Shown here: positions 1 through 9,375 of the stretch, in pieces
Numbering within the stretch: the stretch's first letter is position 1
Layout: every line of letters starts with the position of its first letter
From: Cladosporium sp. IMV 00045
Lineage: Eukaryota; Ascomycota; Dothideomycetes; Cladosporiales; Cladosporiaceae
Assembly: GCA_001931905.2 (NCBI GenBank)
Contig: MSJI02000107.1
Location: forward strand, 1 to 32,627
Reading direction: 5' to 3'
Length of the DNA stretch: 32,627 nt
Notes under the pieces: generated by a model
The model's database searches: none
The model's input: only the letters and a program-made list of their open reading frames with translations
Told to the model about the DNA's origin: nothing
Position numbers and translations under genes: made by a program

Positions 1-840
1 ACAGCCAGCTGGTATTTCCAGAACACATTCGACGCAGCCAAGCGCGACAACGGCGGCGTTTGGACAAACCACTACTACGATGACGGCGGCTGGTGGGCCA
101 TGGCCTGGATCCGAGCTTACGATCTGACAAACGACCAAAAGTACCTGGACGCCGCCAAGGACATCTACATAGACTACCTGACCGCTCTCGACGGCAACAA
201 CTGCGGCGGCGTCTTCTGGAGCAAAGACCGCGAATATGAAGCATCGATCGCCAACGAACTCTTCTTCGAGACCGCCAGTTCTCTCGCCAACCGCGTGCAA
301 AACCCTCAGACCGACTACCGCGGCCGCGCCCAAGAAATCCTCGACTGGATGCTCAACTCCGGCCTCGTCACGAACCAAAACGTCATCACCGACGGCATCA
401 CAGAAAGCGGCTGCCAGGCCGGCGGCGCAGTTTTCACCTACAACCAAGGCGTGATCCTCGGCGGGCTCGTGGAAATGCAGCGTCTGACAAACGACAACTC
501 CTACTTCGACACCGCGCACCGCATCGCAGGCGGCGCTCTCGACTACCTCACCGACGAGAACGGCGTGCTGCGCGAGAAGGAGTGGCCGGGCGACCTTGAC
601 GAGACCGGCGCGCAGTTCAAGGGCATTTTCGTCCGCAAATTGGCTGAGCTGCACGAAGCTTCCCCAAGAGACCGTTATGCGGATTTCTTGCGCCGGAACG
701 CGGATAGTATTTGGGACCATGCGCGTTTGGGCAATGGGCTGATCGGGTCGAAGTGGCAGGGTCCGTATGATGAGGCGTCGATGGCGACGCAAAGCTCGGC
801 GCTGGATTGCTTTGTTGCTGCTGCGAAGGTTTCTTCTTAG
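1..840 (+). CDS. GH76 endo-alpha-1,6-mannanase, 3' part (5' end outside window)
   Basis: The frame is open from base 1, giving 279 codons and a TAG stop at 838-840; the N-terminus and any signal peptide lie upstream of the window. The fragment matches the alpha/alpha-barrel of glycoside hydrolase family 76, which includes the yeast Dfg5/Dcw1-type cell-wall enzymes and bacterial alpha-1,6-mannanases. The motif HYYDDGGWW contains the adjacent Asp pair (visible residues 27-28) that serves as nucleophile and acid/base in this family. Conserved aromatic segments follow, such as GVFWSKD and FTYNQGVILGG. The known family role is hydrolysis or transglycosylation of alpha-1,6-mannan, often at the cell surface. 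The reading ends without a hydrophobic tail, so this copy looks secreted or soluble rather than GPI-anchored. No intron is seen in the visible part. Family is confident; substrate is inferred. Confidence 0.9.
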   Translation, partial: TASWYFQNTFDAAKRDNGGVWTNHYYDDGGWWAMAWIRAYDLTNDQKYLDAAKDIYIDYLTALDGNNCGGVFWSKDREYEASIANELFFETASSLANRVQNPQTDYRGRAQEILDWMLNSGLVTNQNVITDGITESGCQAGGAVFTYNQGVILGGLVEMQRLTNDNSYFDTAHRIAGGALDYLTDENGVLREKEWPGDLDETGAQFKGIFVRKLAELHEASPRDRYADFLRRNADSIWDHARLGNGLIGSKWQGPYDEASMATQSSALDCFVAAAKVSS

Positions 841-1289
841 GCGCGAAAATTTCCTTTCTGTTCTCTGTGATTGATCTTATGGGCATGGGCATTGTCGCCT
901 TCGGGTGAAGGCGTTGGCATCGGGACATCTACTCTGCAATGGCGTGATTTGATTTCATTTGGGATGAGCGTGCAGGTTGGATGAATTTCATGAACCATAG
1001 TGGGCTGGATATCTGTTTTTACTGTTTGGGAATAGGAGGGAGAAAAGTCGTTGAGATACCTACCTAGTTTTTAAATTTAGTGTATTTGTTCTTGAAAGTT
1101 TGATAATCCATCTCATCGCTCGGCTGGAACATGAAATCTTTTACATTGGTTAAGAAGTTGAATGAATGTGATTTTGCGTTGGATTTTGACATGTATCATA
1201 CACTTTGTGCTTTGCCGTGATTGCAGCCTTGACAAACTCCAAAGAAATTCCTCCAGATGACTGACGTGATGTTCCAGTTTGCCGCCCTC
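841..1289. other. intergenic, convergent 3' ends
   Basis: This 449-bp gap separates the stop codons of the GH76 gene (+) and the ankyrin gene (-). It is relatively AT-rich in its middle (about 1060-1200), as expected for 3' untranslated and polyadenylation regions. I see no gene, RNA or repeat in it. Confidence 0.6.
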
Positions 1290-3368
1290 TCACACTCCCT
1301 CTTCAGCATCCCAGAAACAATCCCCCTCTTCCACTTCACTGCCATCGTCCTGACTCGCTTTCTCGCAATGAACGCTTTCTTGATCAGAGTCATTCTCAGA
1401 TGCGAGTCCCTCTTCGCCGATGACATGCCCTCCTGAAACGTAGCCTTGACTTTCCAGGTATCGTAGCCTTGAGATATCTTCCTCGTTGTCAAAAAAGCCG
1501 CAATCTCGCAGGATGGACATGTACCATGCTTCTACTTCTGGATCATATGCTGCTGCAAGCTGTTGAGCTGTGATTGAGAGACCTTTCACGCTTTCTGGAA
1601 AATCCACGTCCCTTCCAGTCCTTCCAGGTGCATTTGTGGTACCAGGATCTATGCCACGATGCAAGAGGTCTCTGATGATGGTCTCTTGATTCATCAGGCC
1701 AACCACCCCATTTAGATATTGACCCCAATGCCATTTTCCCGTGATTGCAGCGTGTAGCAACGGGTAGGCATGATTGCCAATGCCGTTGGCTATGGCATGA
1801 TTCGACAACAAAGCGAAGTATGTGGCCAAATTGCCAGCACCAACCGCATAGTGTAGTGGGCTGGGGCCTGCCCAACTAATGTCAGTTGTAGCAAGTCCAA
1901 GTCGAATCAAGTAATGTATCTCTTTGGCACCGCTGACGACCGCGGCTGCATGTAAATAGCCAAAGCCGTCCATATCAATAAATCTGTCTTGCAGAGCGTA
2001 TTCGCTAAGAACATTGAACAAATCCACCCCAGAGATTCTAGAATGGGACCAGCGAAACCAGCACATCATGGAAGGGCCCCAGCCGCGTAGGTCGGTGTGA
2101 TCTTGTGAAGCTCCGTGACTCAACAGATGCCGTATGATGCCGATTTGACCATTTCTTGTTGCAGCTTCCAGAGCTGTTGATTGGCGTGAATCCACTGTCC
2201 CATCATCGATGTCCACTCCGTTCTCGAGCAATTCGGTCACAACACTTATGCTGCCAGATTGAATGGCGAGCTGAGTAGTCAGCAACTGAGACAAGCCAAA
2301 GGTAGATTAACATACATACCGACATCGGGCTCTCTCCATCCGTAGTTCTGTCTGTTGGCCGTCCATCCCCATTCCGCAACATTGCCCGGATTGTATCGAG
2401 GTCACCATCCTGGCATGCCACCATAAATGGGTGAAAATTGTCAACGATGCGTGAGACTGTGAAGTAGCTTGGATGCCTCAGTGTCAATGTATTTCGACGT
2501 AAAGGAGCTCTGAACCCCAACTGCCCCCTCAAAGCATGGCTGCCGAATAGCCATGCCAAAGGCAGAGGGATGTTGAAGACAACGTCATAATCGGTGTTTT
2601 GTCCATGCGTGCTTTTGATGACAGTACCCTGCAGACCCCAATATCGCCCACGTTCGCCGACTTTCCAAGGGTCACCATTCCGCACGCGTCTGATGCCTGT
2701 CGTCGGTACGTTTCCTCGTGCTGGCTGAGGGATGTCGCTTTGAATCGTTGCTTGTGATTGTAGAGACGATGGTGATCTCGAAGGCCCGGGGCCAGAGAAG
2801 TTGATTGTCACAGCTGAGAGCATCTGCTTCACCTCTCCAAACTCGACCATAACCATTCGATGGTGTTCGTCATTTTGCCGAAGCGTTGAAGTATGTCCCT
2901 TCCTATGGAAGATCAGCCAAGCGTCAGAAGATTATACTGGCCGTAAACGTACAGGGATATGTAATTGATCCATTTTGAAAGTCCTTGATCGATGGTTTCG
3001 ATAGTGTTCGAAATACGCTTGGCGATACGGGCGTCTTTGACCGCCCATCGAGTCCTTTGAAAAGCAGAGCCATGTTCTTCCAATTTCTTCTGTAGAGTCT
3101 CAAGCTCTTCGGTGGCTGCCTTCGCTTCCGTCACAAGTTGCATCAATCCTTGTCGTATGATATTGTCCAAAAGTGCGTTATGGCTGTCAGCAATTGTGTC
3201 TTGCACAAAGGCAAATTTGATCGCGAGCTGCCCAGCTGTATCGGAGAGAGCTTGGATTTCTTCGGGTGCGTTGGACCATCGTGAAGCCAAATCCTTCAAG
3301 ACTTTGGCAAGTTTGCCTGTCGTCTCCGTGAGAGCAACGACGGCGCTGACGGCGCCGATGACTTCCAT
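1290..3368 (-). CDS. ankyrin-repeat protein with fungal STAND-type N-terminal domain
   Basis: Model: exons 3368-2953, 2902-2320 and 2270-1290, 1980 nt, 659 aa. Intron 1 (2952-2903, GTACGT...CATAG, 50 bp) and intron 2 (2319-2271, GTATGT...CTCAG, 49 bp) both keep frame. Residues 1 to about 135 (start MEVIGAVSAV) are an alpha-helical domain like those at the N-terminus of fungal NACHT/STAND proteins. Residues about 190-290 have no match I recognise. From about residue 295 on there are roughly six ankyrin-like units; the second (GESPMSLAIQSG, then LLENGVDID) fits the consensus well only when the distal acceptor at 2271 is used. The C-terminus is acidic. No Walker A motif is visible, so the NTPase module of typical STAND receptors is missing. 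A role in protein binding or signalling is inferred; the true function is unknown. Confidence 0.75.
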
Positions 3369-4039
3369 GGCTCATCAGATATGCACAGGCGTTGGGGTGT
3401 CCAAGTTTTGGCCAGATAGAGAGATTCAAGGTCCAGCGAGGGCACATTCCACTCCTGACAGGATATTGACTTGGAAGTGTGAGTTGGCGGAAAAAGGATG
3501 ATAGCGAGGACCAGGCAGAGAGATATGGCTGCGTATAGACGAGGCTGAGCTGTACAGCCCGCCCGTCAGCCTGCAACCACAAGCAGTGTGGTTGCACAAA
3601 AGGTGGTACTTTTGTAGTCGTCCCATCTCAGCCACACTGCTTGTAGGTCATACCATTCGAGGTGTGAACATCATCGATGAGGCTGGTCCGAGAGATCTGG
3701 GAAGTCTCAAGATTGCTGGGTCGATCCTTTTGGCACCCCTCTTCTTGGCTGCGTCGACAAATTCCACAGGTATTGAAAGTCAGCATCTTTGATGCCTTCC
3801 AGAGCTACCTCACAAACTTAAGGCTCGAGGGCTCCTACAAAACCCCACCTCGCCTAATTCCTGCCGCTAGCCAGACAAAAGAATTGTCTGTACCCATAGA
3901 GCAAGGATGCAGTATGCATAGAATAATCCATCGAGCGGGGTAAAGATCCCTACACCCGACCAATAGCGACACATAAGCATATATGGACGTACAACTCCCC
4001 ATTTCGTGTTCGAAACTTTCTCCCGCCACAAAAAAGACC
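3369..4039. promoter_or_regulatory. divergent promoter region between ankyrin and FAD-oxidase genes
   Basis: This 671-bp stretch separates two genes transcribed away from each other, so it must hold both promoters. Short open frames inside it lack family resemblance. It contains the paired inverted repeats listed at 3573-3644. No clear TATA box was identified. Confidence 0.5.
3573..3644. repeat. competing inverted repeats (hairpin)
   Basis: Arm GCAACCACA (3573-3581) pairs with TGTGGTTGC (3587-3595) around a 5-base loop. An overlapping 13-base segment ACAAGCAGTGTGG (3579-3591) is also perfectly complementary to CCACACTGCTTGT (3632-3644). The two pairings are mutually exclusive. It lies about 205 bp upstream of the ankyrin start codon. 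Confidence 0.6.
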
Positions 4040-5428
4040 ATGTCGTCGGAAAGTATACTCGTTGTCGGTGCAGGCACCCTCGGGACATCGCTCGCCTACC
4101 ACCTCTCCCAAACTTCCCCAGACCCCAGCCAAGTGACCATTCTCGATCGCGCCGCCACGCCGCCCTCCCACGCAGCAGCGATAGACATCAATCGTATCGT
4201 GCGCACAGATTACGGCAACAAACTCTACAGCAGCCTCGCGAACGAAGCCTTGCATGCCTGGACGTGGAATTTGGAGTTGCAGAGATTCTTCCACAAGACG
4301 GGATGGCTGGTGTTGGAGGAAAAGGGCAGCAAAACCAGTGAGGACGTGAGGAGGATTTTTAGGGAGAGGGGGTTTGATCGGTCGTCGGACGTGGAAGTCG
4401 GGGAGGTAGGAGAGAGATGGGAGAGTTTGAAGGGATCGGATTTTGGTGGGTTTGGGAAGGCGTACTTTAACGAGGAAGCCGGTTGGGTCGAAGCTGCGCA
4501 GGCTACGGGGAGGTTTATGCAGGTTGCGGAGGAGAAGGGAGTAAGGAGAGTCGTTGGGCAAGTGGAGAGGCTGCTGTGGGATGAAGAGAAAGGTCACGTG
4601 AAAGGAGTCCGTTTGGACAACGGGAGAGAACTTACCGCCTCGAAAGTTGTTTTGGCTGCTGGCGCCTGGACGAGTAGTTTGCTCTCACCTGTCGAAGATG
4701 CGTTGTCGATGCCAGAAGAAGATCGAATCGAGCGACAGGCCCAGGCGAGAGCCGTTGTCTCCGCGTACTATAAACTCTCGGAGACAGAGTGTCAGCAACT
4801 AGGGCAGCCCAACAATATGCCAATCGTGGTATTCGGAAAGCAAGGCGAAGTCATTCCGCCTTCAAAGGAGCAAACGCTCCTCAAATACAACCTTTCTGGC
4901 TCCATGGTTGCAAACAACGTTACCACTGGGTCTGGCCACACCATCTCCGTTCCTACCGTTCCAGAGAGAAGCCAATACGATGTGCCTACTCGTATTAAAG
5001 AGGAGATGAAAGTCGCCTTGACGTCGAAACTGATGCCAGAATACGTTCGTGACAAAAGTCCCGATTACTATCGACTTTGCTGGGACGCATGCACGCCGAC
5101 CGAGGATTTGCTGATGTGCCGACATCCGCATGAGCGACTGAGCAATTTGTATGTCGTGGTGGGAGGTAGCTTCAGCGGGTATAAGTAAGCGTCCAAAATT
5201 TCTTGTGCAAATCATATTCTTTGCTGACAAAGTAGATTTCTACCCAATGCCGGATCATATATGTTGAATATTCTTGACGGCAAGAGTAATGGACCAGAGA
5301 AAGATCGAGCCTTCGGCTGGAAGAAGTCGGCAGATTTGAAGGGTGCGCAGAGCGTGGCTTCTACTGTCAGAGAATGGCGAGATTTGCAGGGTGGCCGAAG
5401 TGGTTCGCCATCCACGTCGAAACTCTAG
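4040..5428 (+). CDS. FAD-dependent amine oxidase, sarcosine/fructosyl-amino-acid oxidase family
   Basis: Model: exons 4040-5184 and 5236-5428, 1338 nt, 445 aa, the usual length for fungal members. The intron (5185-5235, GTAAGC...GTAG, branch CTGAC) joins SGYK to FLPNAG, which is the expected conserved sequence. Start 4040 is preferred over the in-frame ATG at 4021-region position 3983 because the Rossmann strand and GAGTLG motif (residues 10-15) then begin near the N-terminus. The segment INRIVRTDY is typical of the family. Cys347 in LCWDACTP aligns with the Cys that binds FAD covalently in monomeric sarcosine oxidase and amadoriases. The reaction is oxidative release of an amine or deglycation, producing H2O2. 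The C-terminus has no clear SKL-type peroxisomal signal, though it ends SKL exactly as S-K-L in the final codons, so PTS1 import to peroxisomes is likely. Exact substrate is not determinable from sequence. Confidence 0.88.
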
Positions 5429-5579
5429 GCTTAGTTAGCTTGTCAGACGTGAGACGTGACGGTCTGGTCTCTCGAAAGTGTAATTGAAAATTGCCTATGT
5501 CAAAGACCAAGGTAAAAATATTGTCATCCAATTGTGCATGAGCCGCTTGTGTCCAAATTGCGTATCATTCATAAAGCCG

Positions 5580-6395
5580 TTAAGCATCCCTATCCTTGTC
5601 TATTCCTTGCTCTTTGGGCTTCCACTGTTTGTCCTCTCTGCTGTAGATCATCTCATGTACATCCAGCTTACCCTCTACAATCTCCCGCCCATTGACAAGA
5701 TCGTTCTCATCAGCTCTCTTGCCAGCTTCTTCTTCGTTTGCCGCAATGCCACTGACCACGTGTCTTGCGATAAGCCTCTTTCTAGCAACCTCCTCTGGCA
5801 CGTCCACGAACCACAGCTCGTCCATCATTTCAGCCGCCTCTTTCCACTCAGGAGCTCCGCTGCCAAGACTGAGGTAGTTGCCCTCGAAGACAACCAACCG
5901 TGATGTGGGCGCGATAGGGATATCGTTGGCCACAGGATCTTTCACAGCGTGATCGAAGCTTGGCGCGTAAATGGTTTTCGACTCCGGTAGCAGCGGGTCT
6001 CGTAGGTCTTTCACAAGCTGGAGAAAAGCAGGCGCGTCGAAAGTGAAGGCCGCACCGCGGCGGGCGTGTGCGGTCGTTGGGTCGGGCATGGCTGAGAGCT
6101 GTGCGCGGGTCAGGTGGTAACCGTCCATGGGGAGGAAGGTCGCTACGCCGGGTCCTGCGGCCAGGCCTGGGTTGGCTTCTTTGAAGTTTTCATTGATCCT
6201 TTGTGCGACCTTTGCAGCGAGAGTCGTTTTTCCTGTATGAATTTTATCAGCACTTCATACCGCTGTCGTCGTACAAGACCTCTCCGTACCAGATCCCGGG
6301 ATGCCGCTAACGGCGATCATTAGTCGTTGGCTGGGCGGTGTTTGCTGGAACTTGTTCCATGTCTTCTCGACGAGACGGTTTACTTGATCTTCCAT
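5580..6395 (-). CDS. P-loop kinase, uridine kinase/phosphoribulokinase-like (YFH7 type)
   Basis: Model: exons 6395-6290 and 6232-5580, 759 nt, 252 aa. The intron (6289-6233, GTACGG...TACAG, 57 bp) interrupts the P-loop codon, and splicing restores the Walker A motif GIPGSGKTT (residues 31-39). After it comes a PMDGYHLT segment, the substrate-side DGYH motif shared by pantothenate/uridine/nicotinamide-riboside kinase relatives. VVFEGNYL follows as the Walker B-like strand, and then a lid region with RKRLIARHV. The protein should phosphorylate a small metabolite with ATP in the cytosol; yeast YFH7 is a structural relative whose substrate I cannot name. It converges with the FAD oxidase gene across 151 bp. 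Upstream in-frame sequence lacks a better start than 6395. Family is confident, substrate is not. Confidence 0.85.
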
Positions 6396-6928
6396 TTTGA
6401 AGATGAATGTGTTGGAGTGAGAGATATCTGGGAGAAGTGAAAGAAGGCCATGCTGGAATAGGATATGATGAAATGTAGCTAGGAGATACAGTAGAAGGGC
6501 GACTGATTGCCGTGCTTCTACTGGGCCAGGGCCGTATCTCACCCCCACCATCGGCGACGAGGAGACTGTGGCCCCGACGTGAGAGGTGACGTCGTAGTTG
6601 AAGAACTCCCAAAACGCTCCGAGTTCCCACCGCAGCATGCAATAAACATGTTCGTCTTAATTCATGGGGCGAGGTGTCCGGTCGTGCAGCTACCTTCGCA
6701 CATCACCGTGATAGTAGCTATGTAGTCTCACCTTGTAAGGTCCACGTAAGATCAATCCACGGGGGTTCCTTCCGAGGTCGGCATCACCACGATCTTACCT
6801 CACAAGCAACATTTCCGAATAATTATTTTTGACGATCATCCGAACAACACAAAAAGGCACAACCCCCAGAATTTGCCCGTTCTCTTGCCGTATCGACCTT
6901 GTCTTCTCAATCTCTCAATCCAGCTAGA
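6396..6928. promoter_or_regulatory. divergent promoter region with GTAAGATC/GATCTTAC inverted repeat
   Basis: This 533-bp region lies between the start codons of the kinase (-) and the CMD-like gene (+). An 8-base inverted repeat, GTAAGATC at 6746-6753 and GATCTTAC at 6791-6798, sits about 130-180 bp before the + start. The last 100 bases before 6929 are A/C-rich on the + strand, as in fungal leaders. Confidence 0.45.
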
Positions 6929-7828
6929 ATGTCCCTCACCACTCCCACCAAAGAAGAAACCCTGTCCCTCTTCAAGTCTATCGAAGAGCACTTCCCATCA
7001 CAAACCCTCGGCTCAGATAAATGGTTCATCTTGGCCCTCGCAGCTATCGTCGGAGGCGGGCATCCAGATCTCGCGGCCGAGCTCTACCTCCACCTGATCA
7101 GCAGACCAGAATACAGCACACCTGAGCAGCGGCAAGCCCTGGTGAGAAGACTGCGAGAAGTGCTCGTCAAGCTCATCTCTGTCGTAGGCGTCCCTAAGCC
7201 GATTGATGCAGTTTTCTCCATTGCTGGTGTGGAGCGGGAAGAGGATAAAGATTACTCTTTCTCAAGGTAATTGAGCCCGGGCCCTTGTCCTGTGCGAATA
7301 TGAAGGCTGATGGGTACTGTCTAGGGAGAACTGGTCATCCGGTGAAGCAAACCGCAAACGTGGCCGCGACTGGCTCGACCAAATTTACAAAGCCAACCAC
7401 AAGTCGACCGAGAATACGCTTGCAGCCCACCGTGATTTTTGTATGGACGACAAGCCTGCTAATGTTCTTTTGATTTTTTTACTGATGCATCACAGCATGG
7501 ATCTCGACCGAGATCACCTACGGCCTATACCTCTCAGACCACACAATCCTCGATGGCGTGGATACGGAGCTTGTCGTGTTGAGTGGCATCATGATTCAGA
7601 ACCTCCCTCGTGAGACTGGGTGGCATCTCAGGGGTACGAGGAGAATTGGTGTTAGCTATGATGATGTCGAGACGATTCAGCAATGTGTAGGTTCCTTCTT
7701 CGAAGTTCAATGTCCGTGAAGCCGTACTGACATGGTTGGTTTAGATCGAGAGTGTCGCAGCCTTCTGTGGCTTGCAGCTGACTAGAGTACCTCGAGTGAA
7801 GGACATTGAGCATGAGGTCGTGATCTGA
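6929..7828 (+). CDS. carboxymuconolactone decarboxylase-like (AhpD-fold) protein
   Basis: Model: exons 6929-7266, 7325-7440, 7496-7686 and 7745-7828, 729 nt, 242 aa. The three introns are 58, 55 and 58 bp, all GT...AG and in phase. The helical N-terminal half (FILALAAIVGGGHPDLAAEL) and C-terminal half (SWISTEITYGLYLSD, then VVLSGIMIQNLP) resemble fungal proteins of the carboxymuconolactone decarboxylase family. The CxxC pair of redox-active AhpD proteins is absent, so peroxidase activity is unlikely. Fungal relatives are mostly uncharacterised and some occur in metabolite clusters. It converges with the MmgE/PrpD gene across about 150 bp. Start 6929 is chosen over the non-family extension at 6899. 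Family assignment is moderate; function is unknown. Confidence 0.75.
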
Positions 7829-7980
7829 TCACGAATAGAGCACCATCATCAAGGGGGTGGCGTCTGATGGAACAGTCCATATAGCTCCCTCAATGTAAAT
7901 AAGGCCAGGGACCTTATTTGTGCTTCTCGTGATTCGCAACGGGCCGGAGAGATCGCAATACATAGTTTTTTTTTGATCGA

Positions 7981-9375
7981 CTACAAGCGCATCTCCATCT
8001 CAAAGGTTCTGATGATTGCAGCAACGTCCGGTGCATTGTCCATAGCCCAGACAGCCTCACTAGCCTTCTTCGCCTCTTCATCTCCCAGTACAAGACCGGC
8101 CTGATCAACAAATTTCCTCGTAAGCTGCTCATCACTCATAGGAACTTCCAACGACCCAATGGCATGCACAACATGCTTCTCCAAAACCCTACCATCCGCC
8201 AACGTCACCTTCAAAACCGCCTCATCAGACCTCAGCGTCTCATCAGACCTAGCATCAATCCTATCCCTCAAAGCAACAACCTCATCACTCACCACAACTT
8301 CATCAGCATACTCCGCCGGCCCCGCCTTCCCAAACAACAACCCCACCGCCCCACCATGAAAAACCGAAAACTTCCCCTCCAACCCATCCTTCGGCTCCCT
8401 CTTCGCCGTCAACTCCAAAACAAGCGGATGAACCCTCGCATCCACCTCCCTCACCTCATCAACACCCACTCCCAAACCCCTGGTCTCCTCGTGCAACTGT
8501 ATACACCCATCAATAACAGGATGACACACAATCCCGCACGGAAAAGGCTTAAACGCATTCCTCTCTATCTCCCACACCGTCCCTAACTCCCCTACAAACC
8601 TCTCCAACTCCCTCCCACCACCAGCACCAGCAGAAGAATTAACAACCTCTCCCCACCCCCTCTTCGCCTCCAACGCCGCTTCCGAACTCGTAAACCCCTT
8701 CTCCGCCAACAGCGCAGCTAAAAGCCCATTCTGCGCCGCCCTTCCGGGGTGGAACGATTTCGTATCACTGCCGAACATCTCGCGCAGCCCCGTGACTTGC
8801 ACAGCAGCCAAACCAATAGCGTGCGCCATCTGCGAAGAAGTGAGACTCATGGCTTTGCCCACCGCCACAGTGGCGCCGATGCTGCCTGTCGTGGAGGTGA
8901 TGTGCCAGCCGACATCGTAGTGGGAGGGCCAGACGGCGAGGCCGAGTTTGGTGCTGGTTTCGATGCCGGCTGTGAGAGCCGTGAGGAGTTCTGAGCCGGT
9001 GAGGGGTGGTTTTCCTTGGGAGCTGCTGTGTTCAATGTAGGCTAGCAGAGCAGACGCCACGGGACCGGTGGGGTGGATGATGGTTGCGAGGTGGGTGTCG
9101 TCGTAGTCGTGGACGTGGGAGGCTATGCCGTTCAGGAGAGCGGCGTGTTGGGCGTCTGTGGTTTGGGAGCTGCGGGTGCCGAGGAGGGTGGATGTTGGTG
9201 GGCCGAAGAAGGGGGAGAGGGCGGCGTGGGCTTTGGTCACGGTTGGGTGGTGGGAGCCACCGATTGTGCAGCCGATGTAGTTGTAGAGAGATCGTAGGGC
9301 GGCGTGGGAGACTGACGAGGGAAGGTGGGAGGGTGAGAGGTTGGTTGCCCAGTCGGCTAGGGTTTGGGTTGGCAT
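7981..9375 (-). CDS. MmgE/PrpD family protein (2-methylcitrate dehydratase / cis-aconitate decarboxylase-like)
   Basis: One uninterrupted frame of 464 aa starts at ATG 9375. The fold is the MmgE/PrpD family. Residues matching the active site described for mammalian cis-aconitate decarboxylase are all present: Asp90 and Thr94 in HDYDDTH, His101 in IIHPTGP, His158 in GWHITSTTG and Lys206 in DTKSFHPGR. Known family reactions are dehydration of 2-methylcitrate, decarboxylation of cis-aconitate to itaconate, and epimerisation of iminodisuccinate; sequence alone does not separate them. No mitochondrial targeting peptide is obvious (start MPTQTLADWATN), so a cytosolic location is more likely. The + strand is strikingly C-rich over 8160-8720 and G-rich over 8940-9375, meaning codon choice changes mid-gene. 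The nearest neighbours give no clear pathway. Confidence 0.9.
   Translation of the reverse strand: MPTQTLADWATNLSPSHLPSSVSHAALRSLYNYIGCTIGGSHHPTVTKAHAALSPFFGPPTSTLLGTRSSQTTDAQHAALLNGIASHVHDYDDTHLATIIHPTGPVASALLAYIEHSSSQGKPPLTGSELLTALTAGIETSTKLGLAVWPSHYDVGWHITSTTGSIGATVAVGKAMSLTSSQMAHAIGLAAVQVTGLREMFGSDTKSFHPGRAAQNGLLAALLAEKGFTSSEAALEAKRGWGEVVNSSAGAGGGRELERFVGELGTVWEIERNAFKPFPCGIVCHPVIDGCIQLHEETRGLGVGVDEVREVDARVHPLVLELTAKREPKDGLEGKFSVFHGGAVGLLFGKAGPAEYADEVVVSDEVVALRDRIDARSDETLRSDEAVLKVTLADGRVLEKHVVHAIGSLEVPMSDEQLTRKFVDQAGLVLGDEEAKKASEAVWAMDNAPDVAAIIRTFEMEMRL

Noticed and set aside
1290..3368. Ankyrin locus as two or three separate genes
   Set aside because: Two short introns with good GT...AG signals join the frames exactly in phase and complete an ankyrin repeat.
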